From contig JAGKQI010000045.1 in assembly GCA_018806915.1 (NCBI GenBank), forward strand, positions 372,001 to 436,000: a DNA stretch of 64,000 nucleotides. Reading direction: 5' to 3'. The translations under genes were made by a program, and so were the position numbers. Position 1 is the stretch's first letter. Each line of letters begins with the position of its first letter. This DNA comes from Phytophthora colocasiae (Eukaryota > Oomycota > Peronosporomycetes > Peronosporales > Peronosporaceae). Positions 49,608-60,077 of the stretch are shown piece by piece. The notes below the pieces were generated by a model that worked only from the letters and a program-made list of their open reading frames with translations, ran no database searches and was not told the DNA's origin.

Positions 49608-49821
49608 GACGATGGCAAGTGGAGAGCGGGGGACGCGGACGGCGTATGTATGGGAAGATTTAGCAACATCTTGAAACGGGGATGGACGAAATGACCAATC
49701 AGAGAGAAGGATGAAGTGACCAATGAGAGAGAAGAAGATCGGTTTTTGGAGGGGTTACATAAGTAACAATCATTTTAGTACAATACAAATGTAGCTAACA
49801 ACGAAACTTAACACACCAAGT

Positions 49822-50535
49822 CAGGGTTCCGGAAAACCCCAAAAGTCAAGGATGCCTGGGGGGTTTGTTGTTGTCTGTGGGTGGGTGGTTTTTTTGGATA
49901 AATAAAACATATGGAATTTGGCCTGTTAGGTGCGATCTGACTCGATTAAGTTCGAATTTGAAAGGGATTTTTCGAATGCTAATTTCTTATATACCTGGAA
50001 AGTAAGTCCCTGGATATAATCGAACGCCTGCCAAGTGCGTTGCTTTGTGGTGCGTTGACCAGTGGACCGCCAGGAGGCCATTATGTACCGACGTACTGCG
50101 GGGTTTGCGTGCGAACCTTCACAATACTTTTGCCCGTCGCCCCCTTTGCAGAAACAAGGAAAATCGATAATGAACACTGAATGCATCTTATTCCTGTTTT
50201 TAGTAGTGCATGTCTGTGGGTGACGACGAAGTGGTCACACCATCGCAGAGGCCTTCCAGCATGGCCACACCAGGGCCTACCAACCTGCAAACAAAAACCA
50301 AGTAGTTGTAAAGTGACCCCTTACGTGTGGGTCTCAACCCATTCCAATAGTTAACTCAAGTTAAAAGAGTGACCGGAAGTTTGTCACCCACGGATATGGT
50401 GGCCGGGTGGTTTCGAGGATTGCGGGTGGGTGGATTTTTTAAAAATCCCTAAAATGCCTGCCCCACAGCTGCTCGGGGTGGGTGGGCGGTATAAACGGTT
50501 TATTCCAAAGCGAAAAACCCACACTCAGAACCCTG
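49822..50535. mobile_element. Non-autonomous hAT-type MITE
   Basis: 714 bp with CAGGGTTCCGG at the left and a reverse complement CAGGGTTCTGA at the right, flanked by perfect 8-bp direct repeats caccaagt (49814-49821 and 50536-50543). Internal gtgggtgg-rich and aaaccc tracts occur near both ends. The 86-codon minus frame inside has no transposase motif. 49608-49821 is the 5' flank of STRAP and shows no other gene. Confidence 0.88.
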
Positions 50536-50543
50536 CACCAAGT

Positions 50544-50883
50544 ATGTTGATGTACGAGATATATTGCCGTCATGCATAACTGATTAATAAAAGATCACAT
50601 GTTTGACTAATGTACACGATGTGCATGTCAACGACATGACTTGACGTCTATGTTGTTATACCGACGACGCAAGCAGGAATCAGGAGCCACCCGTCTTCAT
50701 TGCGACGCGCCATGGCCTCCCTTAATATATACAGTACCACAAGGTGAGCAGCACCCAGCGTTCTCTTTGGCTGCTCTGCTCGTCGCAAGCTAGAAAAATA
50801 TCTTCCACTTCAACGTCACTATTCATGTCACTAAACAGTCATTCATCCGAAACAATGCCGTGTCAAAACTTATACACAGATCC
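50544..50883. other. Upstream region of the coiled-coil gene
   Basis: About 340 bases. An ATG at about 50713 followed by a good donor (acaaggtgagc) could be a small upstream exon, but no acceptor joins it convincingly to 50904. Nothing else seen. Confidence 0.35.
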
Positions 50884-50895
50884 TCATTCCCACTT
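50884..50895 (+). promoter_or_regulatory. Oomycete initiator-like element
   Basis: TCATTCCCACTT fits TCATTYYNCANTT and lies 20 bases upstream of the ATG at 50904; a transcript starting here would have a very short leader, as is common in oomycetes. Confidence 0.55.
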
Positions 50896-50903
50896 CGACC
50901 ATA

Positions 50904-53570
50904 ATGGAGAAGGATCTACGCGACGCCTATGCAGCGCTTAAACTGCTGCGTGCAGACCTGGTGAAGACCCGCCGTGATAAACGTGCGCTGGAGGCTTCAC
51001 TGATGCAGTTTCAGACCCACAGGCCGTCTCCTAGTGCCGCACAGACCCGTGAAAGTCGAGAGACGCAACTGATGCAACATGAAGATGGCAATTCGCAATT
51101 ATGGCGATTGGCTGCCCTATACGAAAATCGACTTGCACAAATGGAAATGCAATTATTGCACAATAATTGTAAACAGAAGAATGAGGCTCCAGAAGCTGAA
51201 GATAATCAGCAGGAAGACGAGCATGACAGTGAAGGACTGGAGAAGCTTGCGTTGCTAAATAAACTCCACAGTTTAACGGCGACTGTGGAACAGCAAACGC
51301 AGACGATGCTGGCTCAACAAGCCGCTTTTGCACTGCAGAAAGGGGAACAGGAGACGGCTCTGGAGGATTTGCAGCATAAACTGCAGACGGAGGAGAGGAA
51401 GGTGGCCGATGCAGTACTGGAACAGCAGGCGGCAAAGGAGAAATACGAGTTCTTGGAGACTCAAGTGGAGATTCTGAAAGAAGAGAAGAGGAAGATGGAC
51501 GAGAAGAAAGCAGATCTGGAGGTGAAACTGGAGACCCATGCACAAACCATTAGCATTTTGAAGACGCAGTTGGACGAGAAAGAGGAGGATAGATCAAACT
51601 TGGAGACTGAGAAAACTGAGCTAGAGTTGCAGCAACAACTGAAGATGGAGGAATTGATCTCGCACTCGCTGCAGAAGAATGAAGAAAAGGAGAAGAAGCT
51701 GCGGGATGCTCATGAGAGAGAAGTGATTGAACTACAGCAGAAATTTGAACTTTTGGAATTGGAGTTGCGTAGTGAGAAGGAGAAGAGGCTTCAAGACCAG
51801 GAAAATGCCCAAACGAGGTATACGACTACGCTGCAAGAACTTGAAGCAAGTTGTGCCGAGTTGAAAGCGCAACTCGTGGAGTCGGAGGCGACTAGAGATG
51901 CTGAAGCGAAGGAGAGCACTGAAAAACTCACAGAAGCCCAAGCGCAACACGCTGCGTTATTACGTGATCTGAGAACTGAGCTGGAAGAAGCACAGACCGA
52001 AAGGAAGGACAAGGAGGCGAGACTTGAAGAAGCTTTGAGAACTCTGAAGGATCAGCTAACAGACCAAGAGCAGCATTCAGTGACGCTGCGCGACTTGCAG
52101 GATAAGTTCGCTAGTGTGAAGGCTCAGCTTGCAGCGGCTGAAGAAAAACTGGTTCTGGAAGGAGAAAAACATGAGGAATTGCTTGAAGGCGCTTCACAAA
52201 AGATACGGGATCATGAACTTGACCACGAGCGACACGTTGCTGCTCTCCAGAAGACCGAACAGACTCTGGCAACAGTTCAGGCGCAGCTTGCCGAGGTCGA
52301 TGTCAAACGGGTGACAGACGTTGAGGAGTATGTAGCGAAGCTGGAACAGGTTTCTCAACGTGCTGCGCAGCACGAAAAACTGTTGGACACTTTGACGATG
52401 GAGAAAAAAATACTTCAAGAAGAACTTTGTCAAGCCCAGCAAACCTCCAAGCTCATAACAGAAGAGTTCCAGAAGTACCAACTCACAATGCAACAGAACA
52501 CTTTGGACCAGGCCAACTATCTAAACATGGCACAGAAGCAGTGTGAGAATCTGGAGACTCAACTCTTATCAGCTGAGGATATCAACGACACCCGTGCGAC
52601 TAAACCGGCAGATGATTCGTGCACGTTGAAGGCTTTTCATGGTCTCAGTGACAGCGAATTCGCTGCACTGCCTCCTTCACACTCATGGAGTCTATTGCGT
52701 GCTGGAATCGATGAGCTGAAGGATTTCTTGCCTCAACTGCAGACATTAGTACAAGCCCTAAGGGATGTGCTAGCACTTTGCAAAGCCCACTCGGATACAC
52801 TCCCTGCGTTGTGTGATCGCCTTGAAGGAAAGACTACGTACAATGGCAAAGAACTACCGGTTCTGACCTTTTCTGTGATACTACTACGCTTCGTTGCCAT
52901 GCTGAAGAGTCGAATTCAAGATGAAGATGCTCCTATTACGGCAAAAGGCGTTCAAACTCTCCGAAAACGTGTGCTGGATGCTCTTGGGCAATGGTATGAA
53001 TGCTACAGTGATGACAACAGTCTCGAGACAATGCCCACACCTACATTCACGATCACGTCACGTGAGACTGCGTTAATCCTGCAGAACTGGACTAACGAGC
53101 GCACCAAGCAGCTAGGAGTACGACGGTGGCTAGCAAGAATGGAAGCTTACCCGGGCGTTCCACCACTTCGTGGAGCTTCATCAAACCGTGTGCTAGAGCT
53201 CCCTCCTGAAGGATGCACGCTCGAACTCGAAGAAATGACACCTGAGGTGAAAGATGCCTTCCTCTTGCTTCTAATCCCCATTCTGAAGCAAAACCGAGCT
53301 CTACACGTTCGAGTTTTCACGCGCTACACTGGAGATCGCAGCGAACAAGAGCAAGAGAAGGTGTGGGCGATGCGAATCCACGTTCAGAGTGTTGTCGCTC
53401 AAAAAACCCGTCCATCTCCACTGAAACTGTCGCCAAGTTCCCACGGCCTACCCAGTCCGTTAGCTCCTAACTCTCCAGCTTCGTCTGTCTCCTCATCAAC
53501 CTCCAGTTCTTCAAGCTCAAGACTACGGATTATCCAAGAGCGCCTGCAATACCTGCACAACAACGCCTAA
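50904..53570 (+). CDS. Coiled-coil protein with folded C-terminal domain, unknown
   Basis: 888 residues, no introns. Residues 1-25 form a short helix (MEKDLRDAYAALKLLRADLV), then about 60-560 is almost uninterrupted coiled coil with many EEK/LE/AQ heptads. A cysteine-poor globular part follows (about 575-820: FHGLSDSEFAALPPSHSWSL, LPVLTFSVILLRFVAMLKSR, LGVRRWLARMEAYPGVPPLR, EEMTPEVKDAFLLLLIPILK), then a Ser/Pro-rich stretch and a last helix. It resembles golgin- or centrosome-like scaffolds in build, but I do not recognise the globular domain. Start supported by an initiator 20 bases upstream. Confidence 0.78.
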   Translation: MEKDLRDAYAALKLLRADLVKTRRDKRALEASLMQFQTHRPSPSAAQTRESRETQLMQHEDGNSQLWRLAALYENRLAQMEMQLLHNNCKQKNEAPEAEDNQQEDEHDSEGLEKLALLNKLHSLTATVEQQTQTMLAQQAAFALQKGEQETALEDLQHKLQTEERKVADAVLEQQAAKEKYEFLETQVEILKEEKRKMDEKKADLEVKLETHAQTISILKTQLDEKEEDRSNLETEKTELELQQQLKMEELISHSLQKNEEKEKKLRDAHEREVIELQQKFELLELELRSEKEKRLQDQENAQTRYTTTLQELEASCAELKAQLVESEATRDAEAKESTEKLTEAQAQHAALLRDLRTELEEAQTERKDKEARLEEALRTLKDQLTDQEQHSVTLRDLQDKFASVKAQLAAAEEKLVLEGEKHEELLEGASQKIRDHELDHERHVAALQKTEQTLATVQAQLAEVDVKRVTDVEEYVAKLEQVSQRAAQHEKLLDTLTMEKKILQEELCQAQQTSKLITEEFQKYQLTMQQNTLDQANYLNMAQKQCENLETQLLSAEDINDTRATKPADDSCTLKAFHGLSDSEFAALPPSHSWSLLRAGIDELKDFLPQLQTLVQALRDVLALCKAHSDTLPALCDRLEGKTTYNGKELPVLTFSVILLRFVAMLKSRIQDEDAPITAKGVQTLRKRVLDALGQWYECYSDDNSLETMPTPTFTITSRETALILQNWTNERTKQLGVRRWLARMEAYPGVPPLRGASSNRVLELPPEGCTLELEEMTPEVKDAFLLLLIPILKQNRALHVRVFTRYTGDRSEQEQEKVWAMRIHVQSVVAQKTRPSPLKLSPSSHGLPSPLAPNSPASSVSSSTSSSSSSRLRIIQERLQYLHNNA

Positions 53571-54079
53571 TAACTGTACACAAATGCACATACTTACAGG
53601 AAAGCACCTCCATTTCTTTTGTTTTCGTTCCTTGTCAATGTCGAATGGCGTCGTACATCATTAGAGCTTTGCACTCGCCAGTTCATATGCATTTCCGTCG
53701 TCTTACTCCGCTTTCTTCTTGGCCTCCGAGAACATAAAGTCGTAGTCCTGGATCTGCGTCTTCAATGAGTCCCGTTCTTCAGTCAACTTAGCAATCTGCT
53801 CGCGCTGGCGCTTAATCTCCTCTTCTTGAGCCTTCGCCGTCTCCAGCTGCTTGTCCGATGCGTTCTTCTCGTCCATTAGCTTCATGAAGGCGGAGCTCTG
53901 GCCCTCAGCCTGTTTGGTCACAGCAGCAACCTCGTTCTCAGCCTTCTTGAGCTGATCAGCTGAGGCTTTGACCTTCTGTTCCAGGTCGGCGTTCTCCTGC
54001 ACGAGTCTGGCCAGAGCGTCCACCTTCTTCTTCTTGTCTTCACCCTCTTCATCTCCCAAGAGCTCGTGCAGTTTCTCCG

Positions 54080-54299
54080 TGTCGGAACTCGCCAGTGATC
54101 TTGGGAGTGTGCGTGTATGAAGTGGTGGTATCTCATCCAACGTGCAGGCGGAGATGGCGGAGAACGAGATGGTGCAGTAGGAGAACGCGTACGACTAAAC
54201 GAACAGCAGCAAGAATTACGTAGTGAACATGCCTTACATAACAAACAAATACATCAGTTCATAATCTACCCTCGCCGAGCTCACTTCAACCTGCCAACA
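54080..54299 (+). repeat. Copia 5' LTR
   Basis: 220 bp; begins tgtcggaactcgcc, ends cctgccaaca. Confidence 0.95.
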
Positions 54300-55780
54300 G
54301 GTTATGAGCCCAATAAGCTCCGACGACACCACTCACAACGGCAAGCCCCTGCGCACGACGTGCACGACACCGACGTTCAAAGGGCTGAACGTGGCTGCAG
54401 ACCCGTTCGGAGTTGTTCGAGGGGACGCGCTCCGACTCGGGCTTGTCCGAACCCCCATGCAAGGGGCAGTCGGGGCTCCAGCGAGAGCCTCGAGCGAATT
54501 GACAGACTCGAAGGACTACTCGAAGGGATGGCCAAGCAGCAGGCCCAGTTCATGGTCAATCAAGCGAAACCGCAGCAGCAGCTGCAGCATCGCAACGAGC
54601 TGTCGCACGCGCCGCCGTACGAGAACCAGTACGGCGCGTCGAGCGCGTTCACGGACTTTATAAAAAAGCCAGAGACCGAAGAATGAGAGTAGGCTCTCTC
54701 GACGCGTCAATGCTCTCGGTAGTACCGACAGCACCAACGCCCCGGCGCCGAAGCGTCCGGGTGGAGCAGGCGACGAATGTGCAGCAACCGCAATAGCAAC
54801 CGTACGTGCCGCCGCCGGAGCACTCCGTGCCGCCGACGAACTTGGCATCAAAGATCCCGAAGCCGCGAGACCTGGACCTGTAGCCCGGATTCGGGAAGTT
54901 CTCAGGCAAGGAAGTATACCCGGACTGGGGCGGACTTCAAGTCGTGGGGACTGAGATTCCTGCAGCGCCTGGCTGCAGCACAGCAGATGAGCGGAGGAGA
55001 CTGGCCGGAAGAGTTCCCCATCCTCGCTCTTAATGGTAAGCTCGATGGCACAGCACTTGGTGTATTTCTGAGAGGATGGTCCCGCTCTGGACGGCCGAAT
55101 CACCTACGTTGGAACACGTGATGAACAGGATGCTCGTGCCGTACATGACAACAATCACTGCGAGCAAGGGACTGCAGTTGATGACTTCGAGAAGTTGAAG
55201 AGCAGGACGTGGGCCGAGAGCACTACCAGTACTTGACGTACGTGGCTGAGCGTTCCGGTTCTTCGGATTTGCATGTATTACAGAGTTTGTGCAAGTCGGC
55301 GCCGTCGTACTTGCAGAGTGCGATGTTGACGCGGCTAAAACTCGCAGCGCGTCGACTATCTACAGCAGGCCACGGAGTTAGTGGCGTTCGCGATTGAATT
55401 CGAGGCGAACATGCTCAAGCAGGAGAGCGGGCACGGCCAAGGTGGTCGCGGGAACCGCGGACGAGGCGGTCGATTTCACGGTGGCGGCCGTGGAGATCAA
55501 GGTGGACGAGGATCTATAGACCGTTGCCCGTGCTGTTGACGGCACGGAGACCTCGCTCCTGCTACAATTGTGGTGAAGCCGGGCACCCAGCCAGAGACTG
55601 CCCAGGTAAAGAAAAAAACAGCGATGCTAAGTCATCGACTCGAGTCACGCTGGCCGTCGGAACCGGCACGAACGCGGACTCGTGCACGTGGATCTTGGAC
55701 AGCGGGTCCAGTGTGCACTTGGTGAAGAACGAGAGGTTGCTGCGGAACGCCGTCGACTGTGACGAGCAGTACCGGAGCGG
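54300..55780 (+). pseudogene. Copia gag and protease region, frameshifted
   Basis: Fragmentary gag frames: a Gln-rich coil (LEGLLEGMAKQQAQFMVN), a Gly/Arg-rich region near 55440-55520, a zinc knuckle CYNCGEAGHPARDC at 55560-55601, then WILDSGSSVHLVKNE, the protease active site typical of Copia. Frames change several times, so no full-length product is possible. Confidence 0.82.
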
Positions 55781-57300
55781 CTAACGGCGACCTTATACAC
55801 GTGGTCAAGAAGGGTACGGTGGTGCTGCGGGCGATAGTGGATAGCAACGAGGTCATCGTGGACTTGTCTGACGTCTACTACGGTGATAACCTACCGGACA
55901 ACATCATCAGCTACGGCATATTGGAGGAGAAGCGTGTACCTGAGCGCCACGGCGGTAAGAGCTACACGGTGCAGAAGAACACTGGCTTGCGAATCTTCGA
56001 GGTCTACAGATGCAACAAGGTACTAATGATCGACGCCATGGGTGAGATGACCACGGAGATGCGCGTCAACGCGGTGACGGAGGCAGTCAAGTCAGCGAGC
56101 GAATCACTTGAGGATGCAATGACGGAGTCGACGCTGCTCCGAACTACACAAGAGGCTGGGCCACGTTGCGTACGATACAGTTGAGCGTATGGCCGACACG
56201 CCTGGATCTGGTATCCGGCTGACAAGCAGAGCGGCCCAACTGTTTGACCTGTGCACAAGGCAAGCAGAGTAAGAACAATCAGTCCAAGAAGGACACGGGC
56301 GCGAACGCACCTATTGACAAGATTGGTGGCGTCATCGGCAGTGACATTAAGGCCCCATGACTCGAGGGACAGGCGCGGCAACAAGTACCTGATCAACTTC
56401 ATAGACTACTCGACGAACTACGCGCGTCTTCCTCGCGAAGAACAAGGCGGATGCTACAAAGGAGTTTGAACACTTCTTAGTGTACTTTGAAAAACGATTC
56501 AATTGCCGGATTCATGTACTACGTACCGACGGGGGGCAAGGAGTACGTGAACGTGGACATGTTCTGCAAGGGAAGCAGGCGTTAGACGTCAGATTAGCGA
56601 GCGCGAGAATCAAGCATCGAATGGCAAAAGCAGAAAGAATGCATCGCACCGTTCTGAACATGGCACGTTGCATGCTGTTCGCGAGTGGGTTGCCGTTGTA
56701 CTTCTGGGGGAGACGCAGTGGAGTACGCTGCTTTCGTGTTGAACAGAAGCTCGTGCAGCGCGAACCCCTTAAGCACATGTCTCCGCTCGAGATGTTGACG
56801 GGCAAGATGCCAAGCTTGTCCGACATTGTCACATTCGGGAGCCCAGGCACAGCCTACAGAGATCCTGGCAAGAAAGCATGGAAGTTCAGAGCACAGGTTG
56901 GCGCGATCGTGGGCAAAAACGACGAGACGAAGGGGTTTCAAAGTGTACTTACCGAAGGACCGGATCGTAATTACCACCCAGCACATCAAGAACGTGGAGA
57001 CGCTGGACAGCAAGCAGAACGCGCAGCTGCAGGAGCAACTCAAGCGCGAGGACCCAGAGCTGAAGAGAACTGTTGAAAATGGCGAGAAGGCCGCGGAACG
57101 GAAGGAGCCCATCGCGGACTTGTCTCAGATCAGTGAGACACCGAAGAGCGGCGAAACGGCGGTGATGTCGAAGAAGAAGCGACCAAAGAAGAAGTCGAAG
57201 AAAAACAGCAAGAAGGAGAGAACAGTTGTTGCAGAAGACGCTGCAGGAGTGGAAGGAGCTGGTGCTGATGAAAGAGCAGCTACCAGCAGAAGAGGTGCAG
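55781..57300 (+). pseudogene. Copia integrase region, frameshifted
   Basis: Traces in different frames: NKYLINFIDYSTNYARL and YFEKRFNCRIHVLRTDGG (first two catalytic acids), NRMHRTVLNMARCMLFAS-like sequence, PLKHMSPLEMLTGKMPSLSD and DETKGFKVYLPKDR-like text typical of the Copia integrase C-terminus. A Lys-rich linker (KKKRPKKKSKKNSKKER) follows. Confidence 0.7.
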
Positions 57301-57346
57301 CCCACGCGCATGCGCACGCGTTACATGGGCAAGAAGCGCGTGCCCG

Positions 57347-58130
57347 TTGGTCGCGTGGGGCGCGGTCATGCTCAAGGACCCGAAGAACTTCCGCGAGGCG
57401 ATGAGGGACCCGCGCGCAGAGAAGTGGAAACAAGCCATCAGAGAAGAGATCGAGGCGCTGGAACAGAACGGCACGTGGAAGGTGGTGAAGAAGCCGGAGA
57501 ACGCGAAGCTTCTGCACACCAAGTGGGTATTCAAACTAAAGACGCACGCGGATGGTACCATCGAGCGGTACAAAGCTCGATTAGTGGCGCGTGGCGACGA
57601 GCAGGAGTATGGAGTCGACTATACGTACACTTTCTCTGCTGTTCTCGACATGGAGTCGGGAAAGATCATCTTAGTGCAGTGTCGCGCATCTGAAGGTTCC
57701 TGCGCGCCACGGAGACGTGCCCAGTGCTTACGTGAAAGCTAAGAAGGAGGCAGAGCTGGTCATCATGCTCTCGTCATCCCCACCGGAATGGAATTCACAG
57801 AAGAGCAGCTCCGTGCGCGCTAGGAGTCAAGAGCAAGTACGAGCTGGCGTTGTTGCTCGAGAAAGGGCTCTACATTGGCCTGGCGCAGTCGGGCAGGCTT
57901 TGGAACCAGTTGCTGCATAGCATCTTGCTGTCGCTGGATTCCAGCAGTGCTACTCGGACAGCTGCCTCTACGTCAAAAGCGAAAAGGATGGTATGACGCT
58001 CGTCGGCGTGTACGTCGACGACATCATCGTGACGGCTACAAGCGTGGAGAAGGTGGACAAGTCTCTTTCCAGGACATGCAGGTTGTGGAGCTGAAGGACT
58101 TAGAGTCGTGTCGAAGTTCCTGGGTATAGC
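57347..58130 (+). pseudogene. Copia reverse transcriptase, frameshifted
   Basis: FREAMRDPRAEKWKQAIREE, EALEQNGTWKVVKKPENAK, WVFKLKTHADGTIERYKARL and VARGDEQEYGVDYTYTFSAV are the Copia RT N-terminus; YVDDIIVTATS with the catalytic Asp pair is at about 58010-58040 in a different frame. Confidence 0.85.
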
Positions 58131-58388
58131 CTTTACCTACGACGACGAGGACGGCTGGGCTCTCGACCAGGAGCAGGTGATCCAGGACATGTTAATGAAG
58201 TTCGGATTGACAAGGCGGCCCTGGTCAACACACCAATCGGAGGCGAGCAAGACGGCGAGGCACCAGGTGAGTTATTGCTCTAGTGGCGGTGCTGGTACAC
58301 CAGGTCGCCTGACGGTGCAGACGTTTCAGTCATTAGTGGGCAGCTTACTCTGGTCTCGAGGTGCACGCGACCCGACATCTCGTTCGCC

Positions 58389-58985
58389 GTGCACCGTGCG
58401 ACGAGGAACTCGCACGCACCGAGAGAGGCTGACTGGAGATTGGCGAAGCGGATTGCCAAGTATCTCAAAGGTACCAAGAACATCAAGTTCGTAATGAACG
58501 CAGACGAGAACGCGATGGGTGAGGATGGTGTGCTGGTGGAGGCGTACAGCGACGCCGACTACGCAGCTGACAAGAAGGACAGGAAGTCCGTGAGTGGTGG
58601 CGTTGTAATGATGGCCGGCGCTGTGGTGGCGTGGATATGCAAGAAGCAAGCGTGCGTCGCGCTCTCGACGATGGAGTCGGAGTTTGTCGCGGCCTCACAT
58701 ACTACTGCTATCGAGTGTTTGAAAGAGATAGGGATCAAGGTGCGGATGCCGTCACTGCTACACGTCGACAATCAAGCAGCGATCGCTCAACTCGAAGGCG
58801 AGGACACCACTGGGCACGCGAAGCACATTGACACCCGCCACAAGTTCGTGAAAGACTTCGTGAAGAAGAAGGTGCTGCTGATCAACTACTGCGAGTCCAA
58901 GAAGATGCGAGCGGACGTCCTGACAAAGGTCATCCCGGCGCCACGGCTCGCTGAACTACGTGGGCTTGTGATGCTTTCAGGTTGA
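58389..58985 (+). pseudogene. Copia RNase H region
   Basis: 198 open codons: KRIAKYLKGTKNIKFVMNAD, VEAYSDADYAADKKDRKSVS (first Asp), VALSTMESEFVAASHTTAIE (Glu), LLHVDNQAAIAQLE (Asp), KHIDTRHKFVKDFVKKK and RADVLTKVIPAPRL, the usual end of Copia polyproteins. This part is intact by itself; the upstream pol is not. Confidence 0.88.
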
Positions 58986-59000
58986 CCGCACGGGAAGGAG

Positions 59001-59219
59001 TGTCGGAACTCGCCAGTGATCTTGGGAGTGTGCGTGTATGAAGTGGTGGTATCTCATCCAACGTGCAGGCGGAGATGGCGGAGAACGAGATGGTGCAGTA
59101 GGAGAACGCGTACGACTAAACGAACAGCAGCAAGAATTACGTAGTGAACATGCCTTACATAACAAACAAATACATCAGTCTACAATCTACCTCGCCGAGC
59201 TCACTTCAACCTGCCAACA
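59001..59219 (+). repeat. Copia 3' LTR
   Basis: 219 bp; preceded by a purine run (cgggaaggag) and followed by the ctccg duplication. Confidence 0.95.
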
Positions 59220-60077
59220 CTCCGTCTGCTTCTTAAATGTCTCGTTCTCAGCCAATAGCGACTTGTATCCAGCTGCAGCTCCTTCTGCCTGCTTCTTCAT
59301 AGCCCCCAGACTCTTCTCCAGACGGAGATTCGTCGCCAATGCAATGTAAACAAGACGTAGCAGCAAGAACAGGAACAAGCAGAAGCCTGTGATGTACATG
59401 TCCCGCTGGGCAGTGAGCAAGCGAATGCGCATACCATCACTCAGCACTTCATCGGACGAATGGTGCTTATAAACTGTCGAAACATCCGCTGTACAATAAC
59501 ATAACAGTGAGAATCTTGTCATATCTCGAGTTCTACAGCAGCTATAGAGCTCAAACCACCACGAAACGATAGATAAACGCATTGCACGTACATAGAAACA
59601 GGATAGAAACCACAGCAAGCACGACTGTAGCCACCATATTTGCTGGAGAGTCCTTGCCGCCGAGATTCTTCATCAGAAAAGAAATGACCGCGTGCGAGAT
59701 CCACTGGCCGAACGGAAGGCTCAGCACCAAGCAAATGGCAGCCTCCGTCATCATCATCCAGAACATGAGGTGATTTAGCAACATCTTCGTCTTCCCGTGT
59801 CGTCTGGAAAGTTTTTCTAAGTGAGGACTTCTCAAGAGGTTTTTGATACTCTTCTTGGATATTTTAGGCCCATGCCTAACCGGGGCTTTTTCGTGCCATG
59901 AGTGTCACGGACGGCTGTGATTGGCGGGTACAGCAAGTGGATTAGGGCTGTTGGTTGCGGTGGTGGCACAGTGAAAGTGCCATGGCAACACGTTGTGCCA
60001 TGCGCCACAATCGAAAATTACGCTGTTTTTCCCGTAAATTTTGCTCTTCGCGGTCGCGTCAAGATTTTTGCGCCAAA

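Larger units (their letters stand above)
54080..59219 (+). mobile_element. Copia LTR retrotransposon inserted in the BAP31-like gene
   Basis: LTRs at 54080-54299 and 59001-59219 with TG...CA ends; target duplication ctccg at 54075-54079 and 59220-59224. Domain order gag, zinc knuckle, protease, integrase, RT, RNase H is Copia. The primer site begins ggttatgagccc directly after the 5' LTR, like the internal tRNA-Met site used by Drosophila copia. LTRs differ at a handful of bases (tcataatctacc vs ctacaatctacc). The internal reading frame is repeatedly shifted, so this copy is defective. Confidence 0.95.
53703..59784 (-). pseudogene. BAP31-like ER membrane protein gene split by a Copia insertion
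   Basis: Minus strand. Exon 1 is 59592-59784 (MLLNHLMFWMMMTEAAICLV); a GT-AG intron follows; exon 2 runs 59488-59220 and, after the 5.1-kb Copia element and one copy of its target duplication, resumes at 54074-53703. Ignoring the insertion, the frame is continuous for about 277 residues: three membrane segments (exon 1 has two; ITGFCLFLFLLLRLVYIALA is the third), then a long coiled coil (KKKVDALARLVQENADLEQK...), ending KKAE, a dilysine (KKXX) ER-retrieval signal. This is the BAP31/BAP29 layout (ER cargo receptor and quality-control factor). The insertion, in antisense, separates membrane and coil parts, so the gene in this sequence is broken. Confidence 0.88.

Noticed and set aside
49926..50186. 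86-codon minus-strand frame
   Set aside because: Lies wholly inside the MITE and shows no transposase or other motif.
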